Position numbers and translations under genes: made by a program. Below are positions 38,068 through 46,763 of a stretch of DNA of 64,000 bases, one piece after another. The first letter of the stretch is position 1, and each line of letters begins with the position of its first letter. The notes under the pieces were generated by a model, which saw only the letters and a program-made list of their open reading frames with translations, was not told the DNA's origin and made no database searches. The DNA comes from Ornithinimicrobium pratense (lineage in GTDB: Bacteria > Actinomycetota > Actinomycetes > Actinomycetales > Dermatophilaceae), in NCBI RefSeq assembly GCF_008843165.1, contig NZ_CP044427.1, positions 1,984,001 through 2,048,000 on the forward strand. Reading direction: 5' to 3'.

Positions 38068-38661
38068 TCACACTGGCGGCATCCCGGCCTGGTTCCGCAC
38101 GTCGGCACGAGCCCGGTCGATCGAGGCCATCAGCTCGGCGTCGTCGCTGCGGGCGCCGCGGCCCAGGATGACCTGCTCGTCGAGCTCGCGGGTGGCCAGA
38201 TCCTTGCGGACCGTCACCCGCGCGGTGCGCCTCGGGCCGAGGTCGACCACGCGCATGAGCACCACGGTGGCCGTGGTCCGCTCGCGTAGCACCTGGGGCA
38301 CCTCCCCGGGCCCGGTCTGCGTCTTCAGCTGCCACTGCCGGCCGTTGAGGCCGTCGGTGAAGGAGATGCTCAGCACCCAGAGGTCCGGGTCCCAGGTGCC
38401 GGTGTCGACCTCGTGCCAGGCCCGCTCGAGGGCCGTCAGACCCTCCGAGGAGCGCTCCAGCAGCCGGTAGGTGGTGAGCACCAGCCAGTGCCCCGAGGCG
38501 TCCTCCTGAGCCACGGCGAGGACCCGCTCACCACGGGTGAGCTCGGGCACCGCCTCCTTCGGGATGTCGCGCGGGGCGCGCTGCGGCGGGGGGAGTTCGC
38601 CGATGACGATCTTGGGCCGGCGGCTGAAAAAGGCCTTGACGATGTTCCTGGCCACGCTCAC
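38068..38661 (-). CDS. Hypothetical protein coupled to dnaG
   Basis: A 197-residue soluble protein. It starts VSVARNIVKAFFSRRPKIVIGEL and has a beta-rich centre with VLAVAQEDASGHWLVLTTYRLLE and LWVLSISFTDGLNGRQWQLKT, resembling a PH-like strand pattern. It ends in a helix with ADVRNQAGMPPV. It is common in actinobacteria downstream of dnaG without a known role. The GTG at 38661 overlaps the restored dnaG stop as GTGA, which supports both the start chosen and the dnaG frame correction. Confidence 0.78.
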   Translation of the reverse strand: MSVARNIVKAFFSRRPKIVIGELPPPQRAPRDIPKEAVPELTRGERVLAVAQEDASGHWLVLTTYRLLERSSEGLTALERAWHEVDTGTWDPDLWVLSISFTDGLNGRQWQLKTQTGPGEVPQVLRERTTATVVLMRVVDLGPRRTARVTVRKDLATRELDEQVILGRGARSDDAELMASIDRARADVRNQAGMPPV

Positions 38662-40666
38662 TCCATCCTGGCCCGCAACCGGGCCCGTTCGTGGTGCAGT
38701 CGGTTGAGCTCCTCGGCGATCAGCCGTTCGCCCGGCGAGCCCGGTGTCGCCCTGGCCAGCGCGCTCATCCGCTCGGCGACCTGCTGCTCGACGCCCGCGA
38801 GCCGGACCCGCAGGACCAGGGAGTCGACGAAGACCTCCGGCGGGACGCCCGTCTCCGGGTCCCGCTTGGAGGGCACTGGGGCCACGGCCAGCTCGTGCAC
38901 CAGCGGGTGCACGCCCGGGGGGTATGCCGTAGGACCGCCTGGACCCAGGCTGCGGCCGACATGGCCGACGCAGCGGGGACACCACCGGCGGTGCGGACGG
39001 CGTGCCAGACCGCCCGGTGCATCGGTGCGCGAAAACCGGCCGGCTCGAGCTCGTCCACGTCCTCGGGGACGATGGCGAGCGGATACTGCAGCGCCACCTG
39101 GAGCAGGTGACGCTCCGCCATCTGCACCGGGTCGCGCAGGTCCGGACGGGGCAGCGGAGGTGGGCCGCTCTGGGGCGGCGCACCTGGAGCTCCCGCCTGT
39201 CCCGGGCCCTCCGGAGCGGGCCGACCGGGGGTGTCGGACGGCTGGCCTTGGCCCGGCGCCGGCCCCGGGCGGGACGACGGGCCCGATCCGCGCTGCGGGA
39301 CCCGAGCGGCCTTGTGCACCTCGGCGGTCAGCGACGCGGGGTCGATGCCCATCCAGCCGGCGACGTCGCGGGTGACCTCGGGACGCAGGGTCTGGTCCTT
39401 GATCTGGGCCAGGATCGGCGCGACGGCACGCATTGCCTGCACCCGCTGGGCTGCCTCCCCCAGGTCATAGGGCGCCAGGGTCGTGCGCACCGCGAACTCG
39501 AACATCGGCTGAGCGGCTTCGACGAGCTCCCTCACCCCCCGGCCCTTCTCCTCGTCCGTGTCCCCCACACCCGCGACCCACAGGTCGTTGGGGTCGGCCC
39601 CGTCCGCCGCGACGGCGACATAGGACTGAGCCGCCCAGCGCTGGTCCTGCTCGAAGGCCCGCATCGCCGCCTTCTGACCCGCAGCGTCGCCATCGAAGGT
39701 GAAGATCACCCGCGCCGGGGCCCTACCCGCCTCGTCGCGCAGGATGCGCCGCAGGATCGTGATGTGGTCCGAGCCGAAGGCCGTGCCGCAGGTCGCGACG
39801 GCGGTGCCCACCCCGGCCAGGTGGGCGGCCATCACGTCGGTGTAACCCTCCACGACGACCGCGGTGCGCTCTGCGGCGATCGCCTTCTTGGCCAGGTCGA
39901 GGCCGTAGAGCACACCGGTCTTCTTGTAGATCGGGGTCTCGGAGGTGTTGAGGTACTTCGCCGGGCTCCAGTCGTCCTCGTAGAGCCTCCGGGCGCCGAA
40001 GCCCACCGTGTCACCGGTGATTGCTCGGATCGGCCACAGGACCCGCCCCTGGAACCGGTCCGAGAGGCCACGGCCGCGGCGGTTGGCTAACCCCCCGAGG
40101 ACCAGCTCCTCCTCGGTGAACCCCTTGAGCCGCAGGTGGTCAACGAGCGCAGTGCCGGCTCGCGGGGCGTACCCCACCATGAACTGGGTGGCGTGCGCGC
40201 CGTTGAAGCCCTTGTCGCGCAGGAAGTCGCGCCCTTTGCGTCCCTCCGCGGAGCGGACCAACGCCTCGTGGTAGAACTCCTCGGCTACCCGGTGGGCCTC
40301 CATCAGCCGGGTCCGCTGGCCGACCGGCGGCTGGTCGCTGCGGCCTCCGGGGCCGCCCACCTCCTCGTAGCGCAGCGTGAAGCCCACCTTCTCGGCGAGC
40401 CGCTCGACCGCCTCGGCGAAGGTGAGGTGGTCGATCTTCATCATGAAGTCGATGACGTCGCCCCCCTCCTCGCAGCCGAAGCAGTGGTACGTGCCTAGGG
40501 CGGGACGAACATTGAAGGAGGGGGTCTTCTCGTCGTGGAACGGGCACAGACCCTTGAGCGCCCCGACGCCGGCATTGCGCAGCGTGACGTGCTCCCGGAC
40601 CACGTCCTCGATGGAGGCCTTGTCCTTCAGCGCCTGCTTGTCCTCGTCGTTGATCCGCCGCACCAC
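38658..40666 (-). CDS. dnaG: DNA primase DnaG, apparent 1-bp frameshift near the 3' end
   Basis: DnaG makes RNA primers for replication. The zinc site is CPFHDEKTPSF with HCFGCEEGG. TOPRIM motifs follow: VVEGYTDVMAAHLAG, IFTFDGDAAGQKA and DPNDLW. The upstream frame breaks after WVQAVLRHTP and would end at 38765. A second frame continues sensibly, HPLVHELAVAPVPSKRDPETG to ARLRARME, and stops at 38658. The junction is a run of six G (38917-38922); seven would give one 669-residue protein. Losing the helicase-binding end would be harmful, so an error or slippage is likely. Start is GTG 40666 or 40663 after AGGAGAGGAGG. Confidence 0.9.
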
Positions 40667-40890
40667 CCACCTCCTCTCCTCCGGTGAGTCTAGGTCGCCG
40701 GACCCTCGTAACCCGCGGGGTCATCCCCAACGCACCCGTCAGCCGCGGGTGGGCCGGTGCCCGCCGTAAACCTGTCAACCACATGCCCGGCAAGGGTCTA
40801 CCCTGGTACGGCTGCGGGCGCCACCGTCTCTCGGTCCCGCCCCGGCCCCCCTACTTCGCCCCACCCACCCCAGATTCTCGGGAGATTGTC

Positions 40891-42378
40891 TTGACCGCTG
40901 CCGCCGACGCCGCCCAGAGTGCTGCGGGCACCCTCGAAGCTGCCTTGGACGAGGCGCGGGTCCGGCTCGTCCTGCGCGTGCTCACGGCCGCCGCCTTCGT
41001 GGTCATCCTCAACGAGACGCTCATGGTGAACGCGCTCCCGCGGCTCATGGAGGTCTTCCAGATTGACGCCTCCGCGGGCCAATGGCTGACCACCGGCTTC
41101 CTGCTCACCATGGCGGTCGTCATCCCGATGACCGGGTGGTTGCTGCAGCGGGTGAGCATCCAGACGGCATACGCGCTCGCGATGGGCACCTTCATCATCG
41201 GCACGACCCTGTGCCTTCTCGCGCCCACGTTCTCCATCCTCCTGCTCGGCCGCGTGGTCCAGGCGGGCGGCACCGCCGTCATGATGCCGCTGCTGATGAC
41301 GACGATCATGTCGCTGGTCCCCCCACAGCGACGGGGTCGGGTGATGGGCAACCTCACCCTGGCCATGTCGGTCGCACCGGCGCTGGGTCCGACCGTGTCC
41401 GGGGTCATCATGCAGCTGGGGTCCTGGCGCTGGCTGTTCGGTCTGGTCCTGCCCATCGCGATCCTGATGACGCTGGCGGGCGTGCGCCTGCTGCGGGGTA
41501 GCGAGCCCGGCTCCCCCACGCGCCTGGACCTGCTGTCGGTGCTGCTCACCGCCCTCGGGTTCGGCGGCGTGGTCTACGGGCTCTCGGCAATAGGAAAGGC
41601 CGCTGGCGGTGGTGGCGCGATCGACCCGCTCTGGGCCCTCGTCGTGGGTGGGCTGGCGCTCGCCCTGTTCGTCTGGCGCCAAGTGGCGCTGCAGCGTCGC
41701 GACGAGCCGTTCCTGGACCTGCGCACCCTGACCGTCTCGAGGTATGTCGTCGCCCTGGGCGTCCTGTGCCTGGCCTTCATGGGGATGTTAGGCGCCATGC
41801 TGCTCCTGCCCATCGCGATGCAGGACGTGCGCGGGATGAGCGTGCTGCAGTCCGGCCTGATGCTCATGCCGGGGGCGGTGGTGATGGGTCTGCTCGGCCC
41901 GGTGGTGGGCCGGCTCTACGACCGGGTCGGTCCGCGTCCGCTGGTCGTGCCCGGGTCCCTCGTCCTGGTGGCCGCCATGGGTGGGCTGGCGCTGTCGGTG
42001 CAGTCGTCCCCCTGGTGGGTCGTGCTCGCCCTGCACGTCGTGATGAGCATCTCCCTGGCCTTCCTCTTCACCCCCGTCTTCACCTCCGGCCTGGGTTCCC
42101 TGCCCCGACGGCTGGCCTCGCACGGCAGTGCCCTCCTCGGAGCATCCCAGCAGGTCGCCGGGGCGGCGGGTGCCGCGATAGGGGTGGCCATCATGCAGCT
42201 GAGCTCGGTCGCGCTGGCCGCGGACGGCGCCGCGCCGGACGACGCGCTGGGTGGCGGCATCCGCACCGCCCTGCTCGCCGCCGCCGGGCTCGCCGGCGTG
42301 GTCGTCGTGCTGACCCTGTTCGTGCGTCGCCCTCTTGATGACTCTCAGGACAGCCGCGGGTCCGTCGCGGCACACTGA
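40891..42378 (+). CDS. MFS transporter, DHA2 (EmrB/QacA) type
   Basis: A 495-residue drug:proton antiporter-like protein with about 14 hydrophobic segments. Motifs include NETLMVNALPRLMEVF in the first helix, WLTTGFLLTMAVVIPMTGWL, the motif C region APALGPTVSGVIMQ, and RLYDRVGPRPLVV. The TTG at 40891 is chosen: GGAGA lies 6 bp upstream and it opens the hydrophilic TAAADAAQSAAGTLEAAL leader before helix 1. Substrate is unknown. It is divergent from dnaG with about 224 bp between, where I see no gene. Confidence 0.87.
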   Translation: MTAAADAAQSAAGTLEAALDEARVRLVLRVLTAAAFVVILNETLMVNALPRLMEVFQIDASAGQWLTTGFLLTMAVVIPMTGWLLQRVSIQTAYALAMGTFIIGTTLCLLAPTFSILLLGRVVQAGGTAVMMPLLMTTIMSLVPPQRRGRVMGNLTLAMSVAPALGPTVSGVIMQLGSWRWLFGLVLPIAILMTLAGVRLLRGSEPGSPTRLDLLSVLLTALGFGGVVYGLSAIGKAAGGGGAIDPLWALVVGGLALALFVWRQVALQRRDEPFLDLRTLTVSRYVVALGVLCLAFMGMLGAMLLLPIAMQDVRGMSVLQSGLMLMPGAVVMGLLGPVVGRLYDRVGPRPLVVPGSLVLVAAMGGLALSVQSSPWWVVLALHVVMSISLAFLFTPVFTSGLGSLPRRLASHGSALLGASQQVAGAAGAAIGVAIMQLSSVALAADGAAPDDALGGGIRTALLAAAGLAGVVVVLTLFVRRPLDDSQDSRGSVAAH

Positions 42379-42458
42379 GGGTCCGGGCCCACCCCCGGGA
42401 CAGGGACGACGAATCCCGCAGGAGCACGCCCGTCACACCCCTGCCCTAGCCTGGGCCC

Positions 42459-43424
42459 ATGGCCAAGACGAGCAGCCCCGCGACCGAGCTCGAGGTGGGC
42501 GGTCGGAGCGTGCGGATCTCCAACCCGGACCGCGTGTACTTCCCCGACAGCGGGCTGACCAAGCTGGACCTGGCGCACTACTACGTGCAGGTCGGGGACG
42601 GGATCGTCAACGCCCTGCGCGAGCGGCCCTGCATGCTGCATCGCTTTCCGGACGGCACGACCGGCGAGCGCGTCCACCAGAAGCGGCTGCCGCGTGGTGC
42701 ACCGGACTGGATGGAGACGGTGCGGGTGACCTTTCCGCGCTACAACCGCACGGCGGACGAGCTGTGCGTGACCGAACTGGCTCAGGTGATCTGGTGCGTG
42801 CAGATGTCGACGGTGGAGTTCCACCCCTGGAACAGCCGCCGCGGCCACGTCGAGCAGCCGGATGAGTGGCGGATCGACCTCGACCCCGGTGAGGAGTGCG
42901 ACTTCGCCACCGTGCGCCGGGTTTGCAGTGTCGCCCAGGAGGTGCTGCACGAGCTGGGCGCGGTGGGGTGGCCGAAGACGACCGGCTCCAACGGCATCCA
43001 CGTCTACGTGCGGATCGAACCGGAGCACGGCTTCGCCGACGTGCGCCGGGCGGCACTGGCCTTCGCCCGGGAGGTCGAGCGGCGCACCGACGAGGCGACG
43101 ACGGTGTGGTGGCGTAAAGACCGAGACCCGCGACGTCTGTTTCTTGATTTCAATCAGAACGCCCGGGACCACACGATCGCCGCGGCCTACTCGATCCGGG
43201 CCACTCCGGAGGCGACAGTCTCGGCGCCGCTGCGGTGGGAGGAGGTGCCGGACTGCGACCCGCGCGACTTCACCGTCCGCACCATGCCGGCCCGGTATGC
43301 CGAGCTAGGTGATCTGCACGCGGGGATCGACGACGCGGTCTTCGACCTCACCCCCCTGCTGGAGTGGGCTGAACGCGACGAGGCGGAGGGTGCCGAGGTG
43401 CCCGAGGAGCCGGACGAGGGCTGA
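42459..43424 (+). CDS. LigD-type polymerase/primase (stand-alone PolDom)
   Basis: A 321-residue archaeo-eukaryotic-primase-fold polymerase like the LigD polymerase domain. It shows GVRIS-type opening SVRISNPDRVYFPDSGLTK, catalytic RIDLDPGE (Asp-x-Asp) near 143, GSNGIHVYVRIEP with the conserved His, and LFLDFNQNARDHTIAAAYS. No ligase or nuclease domain is attached. Such proteins fill gaps and add ribonucleotides in end joining and excision repair. No ku or ligD gene lies in the window. Confidence 0.88.
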   Translation: MAKTSSPATELEVGGRSVRISNPDRVYFPDSGLTKLDLAHYYVQVGDGIVNALRERPCMLHRFPDGTTGERVHQKRLPRGAPDWMETVRVTFPRYNRTADELCVTELAQVIWCVQMSTVEFHPWNSRRGHVEQPDEWRIDLDPGEECDFATVRRVCSVAQEVLHELGAVGWPKTTGSNGIHVYVRIEPEHGFADVRRAALAFAREVERRTDEATTVWWRKDRDPRRLFLDFNQNARDHTIAAAYSIRATPEATVSAPLRWEEVPDCDPRDFTVRTMPARYAELGDLHAGIDDAVFDLTPLLEWAERDEAEGAEVPEEPDEG

Positions 43425-43443
43425 GCCCACGCCCCGGCGGCGC

Positions 43444-44997
43444 TCAGGGCGTCTGAACGTCGACCACCAGCCGCAGGGGGTCCTGAAGCAGGAAGACCCG
43501 GTAGGGCCGCGGCTCGCCGTCCAGCCCGACAAAGACCTGCAGCTGCCCCTCGAAGGGCGTCGTCCGGATGACCTCGTAGACGCCGCCAAGCCGGTGGGTG
43601 TCCAGCCCGAAGTCGCCGCCGTCGTAGACCGGGTCGCCGGGCCCGGGGTAGGCCATGCTGTTGAGGACGATCTCCAGCACCGAGTCGCCGGCAATTGCGA
43701 TCGGCAGGCCCGAGCCATCGCGCAGTGGGTTGGGGGTGTACGCCGCAAGCCACCCGGGTCCGGCCGCCTCCGGCTCGCTGGCGAGGTCGAGGACGATCCG
43801 GTCGAAGCCGTCGTGCGTGCCTGCCCGGACGCTCGGGGCGTAGATCCCACCGCCGGACGCCGGCCACGGCTGGCCGACCCACTGCTCGTCGGGGTCGAGG
43901 AACGCCGGACCGGAGGCGGGTGCCGGGGACGCTGGTGGCGTGCTCGGAACCGAGGGGGTGCTGGGGTCTGACGGGGTGCTGGGGTCTGACGGGGTGCTGG
44001 GCGGCGACGTCGGGGCAGCCGGGGTCGTCGGCGCAGCCGGCGTCGTCGGCGCGGCCGGCGTCGTGGGGGCGGCCGGCGTCGTCGGCGCGGCCGGTGTCGT
44101 CGGGGCGGCCGGTGTCGTCGGCGCGGGCCCCACCGTGGGCGGGGCAACCGCCGGCGGTGTGGAAGCGGCCGCCGGCGACTCGCCGGGTCCTGATGGCGCC
44201 TCTCCGCTGGCCTCTGCTGGCGTGCTGGGGGCGTCGGTCCCGGTCTTGCTGGTGGTGGGTGGTGCCTGCTCCACGTCGACCGCCGTGGTGTCGACCGAGA
44301 GCAGCAGCCAGCCATGGTCGAGCGTGTGCAAGGTGCCGCCGTCGGCGAGCACGTCGAGCCAGAAGTCCTCAGCCTCCTGGGCGGGGGCCGGGCACCCGAC
44401 ATCACTGGTCACCAGGTCCCCACCAGCGAACGAACCGTCTGCGGCCAGCTGCAGGTCCTGCTGGAACCAGCCAGCCCCGCAGTCGTCGGCGACGAAGCCC
44501 CAGCCGCCGCTTTCCGTACCGGCGAAGGAGAAGATGGTCGTCGCGTCCGAGCCGACGACCTGCGTCGCGCTCCGGTCACTGCCCCATACCTGGTCGCTCA
44601 GCTCCCACGAGGTCCCGGCGAGCTCCTCGGGGTCGGCGACCTGCACCTGAGCGTGGGTGTCCGCGACGTCCCGCTCCCCCGCCTCCGACGGGGCCAGCAC
44701 GAAGGTGGTCAACCCCGACGGCAGGTTCGCCACGTGCGGCTGCACCGGCCCGCTCTCGCCCCCGAAGACGCCCGCCTGCCACACCAGCCCGGCCACGGTG
44801 GCGAGTGCCACGCCGCCCAGCACCCCGGCCCCGGCCCGCTTGCGGGAACGACGCCGACGGCCGCTGCTCCAGTGCTCGTGCGGGTCCAGGCTCTCCTGCT
44901 GCCCGGGCCACGAGGCGTCCTCAAGCAGGGCCACGACGTCCAGGGCCGGGCCCCCGTCACCCCGGCCGGTCCCGTCCACGTCATACCTCTCGTTCAT
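43444..44997 (-). CDS. Sigma-factor-linked membrane protein with META-like and AMIN-like domains
   Basis: A 517-residue protein coupled (ATGA) to a SigE-type sigma factor. In order: a cytoplasmic N-terminus of about 55 residues (VVALLEDASW), one membrane helix (about 56-77), and a META/HslJ-like domain (about 125-250; ELAGTSWELSDQVWG, DDCGAGWFQQDL, VGCPAPAQEAEDFWLDVL). Then a Pro/Thr linker with six APTTPA units and SDPSTP repeats (about 270-345). The C-terminal AMIN-like domain (about 370-517) has GFDRIVLDLA, YTPNPLRDGSG and PLRLVVDVQTP. The membrane part is exported by topology. It is probably the sigma factor's regulator or an envelope sensor; this is inference. Confidence 0.78.
   Translation of the reverse strand: MNERYDVDGTGRGDGGPALDVVALLEDASWPGQQESLDPHEHWSSGRRRRSRKRAGAGVLGGVALATVAGLVWQAGVFGGESGPVQPHVANLPSGLTTFVLAPSEAGERDVADTHAQVQVADPEELAGTSWELSDQVWGSDRSATQVVGSDATTIFSFAGTESGGWGFVADDCGAGWFQQDLQLAADGSFAGGDLVTSDVGCPAPAQEAEDFWLDVLADGGTLHTLDHGWLLLSVDTTAVDVEQAPPTTSKTGTDAPSTPAEASGEAPSGPGESPAAASTPPAVAPPTVGPAPTTPAAPTTPAAPTTPAAPTTPAAPTTPAAPTTPAAPTSPPSTPSDPSTPSDPSTPSVPSTPPASPAPASGPAFLDPDEQWVGQPWPASGGGIYAPSVRAGTHDGFDRIVLDLASEPEAAGPGWLAAYTPNPLRDGSGLPIAIAGDSVLEIVLNSMAYPGPGDPVYDGGDFGLDTHRLGGVYEVIRTTPFEGQLQVFVGLDGEPRPYRVFLLQDPLRLVVDVQTP
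44017..44132. repeat. 18-bp coding tandem repeat (APTTPA units)
   Basis: About six units of an 18-bp imperfect repeat (GGCGCGGCCGGCGTCGTC type on the plus strand) encode the APTTPA linker of the META-AMIN protein. Units differ mostly at third positions, so the amino-acid repeat is kept while the DNA drifts. Confidence 0.75.
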
Positions 44998-45500
44998 CGC
45001 TGCCCCTCCCACTGCTGCTCAGCGGTCCCACGGGCCGCCAGCTGCTCCCGCATCCGGGTAATGGCCTGGTGGGACAGGCTCTTGACGGTGCCGACCGCGA
45101 TCCCCATCACCTCGGCGGCCTGCGCCTCGGTGAGGTCCTCGAAGTAGCGCAGCACCAGGGCTGCGCGCTGCCGGGGCGGCAGGGTGCGCAGCACGTCGTG
45201 CACCTCCGCGTCCCGGGCCCGGCCCTCCGCACCGTCACCCACACCGGCGTCCGGCATCGTCTCCACCATCGTCTCGTGGCGGGTCTTGCGCCACCACGAG
45301 ATCCGCTGCCGATAGATCACCTTGCGCACGAAGGCGTCGGGGTGCTCGACCTTCTCCCACTTCTCGGCCAGCGCGATGAGCGCCTCCTGCAGCAAATCCT
45401 CGGCCTGGTCCGGGTCTCCGCACATCAGATATGCCGCGCGCCTCAACCGCCCCTGCCGGTCCTGCACGAACTGCGTGTAGGCGGGGTCGGTCGTCACCAC
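44994..45500 (-). CDS. SigE-family (ECF) RNA polymerase sigma factor
   Basis: A 168-residue sigma-70 family factor. Region 2 contains LRRAAYLMCGDPDQAEDLLQEALIALAEKW, and region 4 has LPPRQRAALVLRYFEDLTEAQAAEVMGIAVGTVKSLSHQAITRM. The layout fits the Streptomyces SigE-like subfamily. GTG 45500 has GAGGAGG about 6 bp upstream. Coupling to the downstream membrane protein suggests a sigma/regulator pair. A paralogous pair lies at 57-58.4 kb. Confidence 0.9.
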   Translation of the reverse strand: MVTTDPAYTQFVQDRQGRLRRAAYLMCGDPDQAEDLLQEALIALAEKWEKVEHPDAFVRKVIYRQRISWWRKTRHETMVETMPDAGVGDGAEGRARDAEVHDVLRTLPPRQRAALVLRYFEDLTEAQAAEVMGIAVGTVKSLSHQAITRMREQLAARGTAEQQWEGQR

Positions 45501-45671
45501 GGCGCGCCTCCTCTCGGCTTCCGTTGACGGTCTCACCCACCCTGTCGCGCCGCCGGACGCAAAGGTTCAGTTGCATTCAGGTGCGGGGAAGCCGCACGCC
45601 TCCTCGAGCGGCTGCGCCTGGATCTCACACCCGGTGTCACGCCCGGGGGGGATAGTCGACCGTCGGTCCGG

Positions 45672-46763
45672 TCAGCCGCCGAAGGCGGGGTAGGCCGGCA
45701 GGTCCAGCCTGCTCCCCTGCCGCCAGGTGCGCAAGGCCCACGTGACGGCTTCATCGCAGAGCGCGGCAGTGTCCGGCAACTCGTCGGCGCACTCCCGCAC
45801 CACCCAGCGCCAGCGGGAGACAAGCAGGGCCCGGAACGGCGGGCCTGCGTGGTCGGGGTTCATCCTGCGGTCGGCGAGCGCCCCGTCGAGCAGCCACATC
45901 GCCCCGGTGACGACCCACAGCGCGACCGCGCCCCGCACCTGGCGAGGCCAATCCGGGTCCTGCGCCAGACCGGGAAGGACCGTCTCGGCGCCGGTGGTGA
46001 AGGCCGACAGCATCGAGGAGGTCAGCCCGGACGGTGGCGCGAAGACGCACCAGCAGGTGGAGAACGGCTCAGCCGCGTAGGCAGCCTCCAGCGCGGCGTG
46101 CCGGATCCCGGTGCCCTCCAGGTCCAGAAAGCGCACCCCACCGGGGGTGAGGACAGCGTTGTCCGGGCACGCGTCACCCGGAGCCAGGACGTGCCGAGCA
46201 CTGTCGGCCGCCAGCCAGTCCACCAGGTCGGCGATCTCGGCAGCGGCCGCGGCGCCGTGCCGCAGCCCGGCCACCTCCCGCAGCCGGGTCAGGCCGGTCT
46301 GCGGGTTGCGGCGCAGCGCCTCCCGATCCTCTGCAACGGCAGGCCCGAGCGCCTCCCGCACCGGGGCCGGCAGTGAGCTGGCTGCCCGCAGGGTGCGTCC
46401 CAGCGCACCTGCCCAGGCCAGGGTCTGCTGGTAGGCCGTGTCGGCGTCCAGGCCGAGCAGGATGTCCGCGAGGGTCGGGTGGCTCCCCAGGTCCTCCATC
46501 AGCAGGCTCGCGGTGGCCTCGTCGCTGGCCAGCAGGGTCGGGGCCGAGGGCAGGTGGGCCAGGCCGACCCGCTCGCGCTGGAAGCCTCGAGGCACCGCGC
46601 CGCCCGTCGCGTCGTGCGTGAAGGTCTTCGCGACAACCGAGGCGCCCCACTCCGCCGGGCCGGAGCGGACGGCATACCGCAGCACCGTCGAGCGGCGCGA
46701 GCCGCCGAGGTCGACGGGGTCGGCGAGCTCAACGCCCGGCGGGAGCCAACCAAGCGAGTTCAC
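45672..46763 (-). CDS. Aminoglycoside-phosphotransferase-like kinase-fold protein
   Basis: A 363-residue protein that looks like an APH/choline-kinase relative. The N-lobe has ASVVAKTFTHD (candidate ATP lysine). The catalytic loop is LAPGDACPDNAVL, with the usual HGD changed to PGD but Asp and Asn kept, and the metal Asp is in VRFLDLEGTG. The C-lobe is Trp-rich. The substrate is unknown. The GTG at 46763 overlaps the nitronate monooxygenase stop, so both are coexpressed. A deviating catalytic His warns against calling it a resistance enzyme. Confidence 0.7.
   Translation of the reverse strand: MNSLGWLPPGVELADPVDLGGSRRSTVLRYAVRSGPAEWGASVVAKTFTHDATGGAVPRGFQRERVGLAHLPSAPTLLASDEATASLLMEDLGSHPTLADILLGLDADTAYQQTLAWAGALGRTLRAASSLPAPVREALGPAVAEDREALRRNPQTGLTRLREVAGLRHGAAAAAEIADLVDWLAADSARHVLAPGDACPDNAVLTPGGVRFLDLEGTGIRHAALEAAYAAEPFSTCWCVFAPPSGLTSSMLSAFTTGAETVLPGLAQDPDWPRQVRGAVALWVVTGAMWLLDGALADRRMNPDHAGPPFRALLVSRWRWVVRECADELPDTAALCDEAVTWALRTWRQGSRLDLPAYPAFGG

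Noticed and set aside
38765..40666. Genuine short DnaG of 633 residues
   Set aside because: The last 50 residues look out of frame, while the other frame gives a normal C-terminus and a GTGA overlap.
45672..46763. Antibiotic resistance phosphotransferase
   Set aside because: Only the fold is similar; the catalytic His is replaced and the context is housekeeping, so resistance cannot be claimed.
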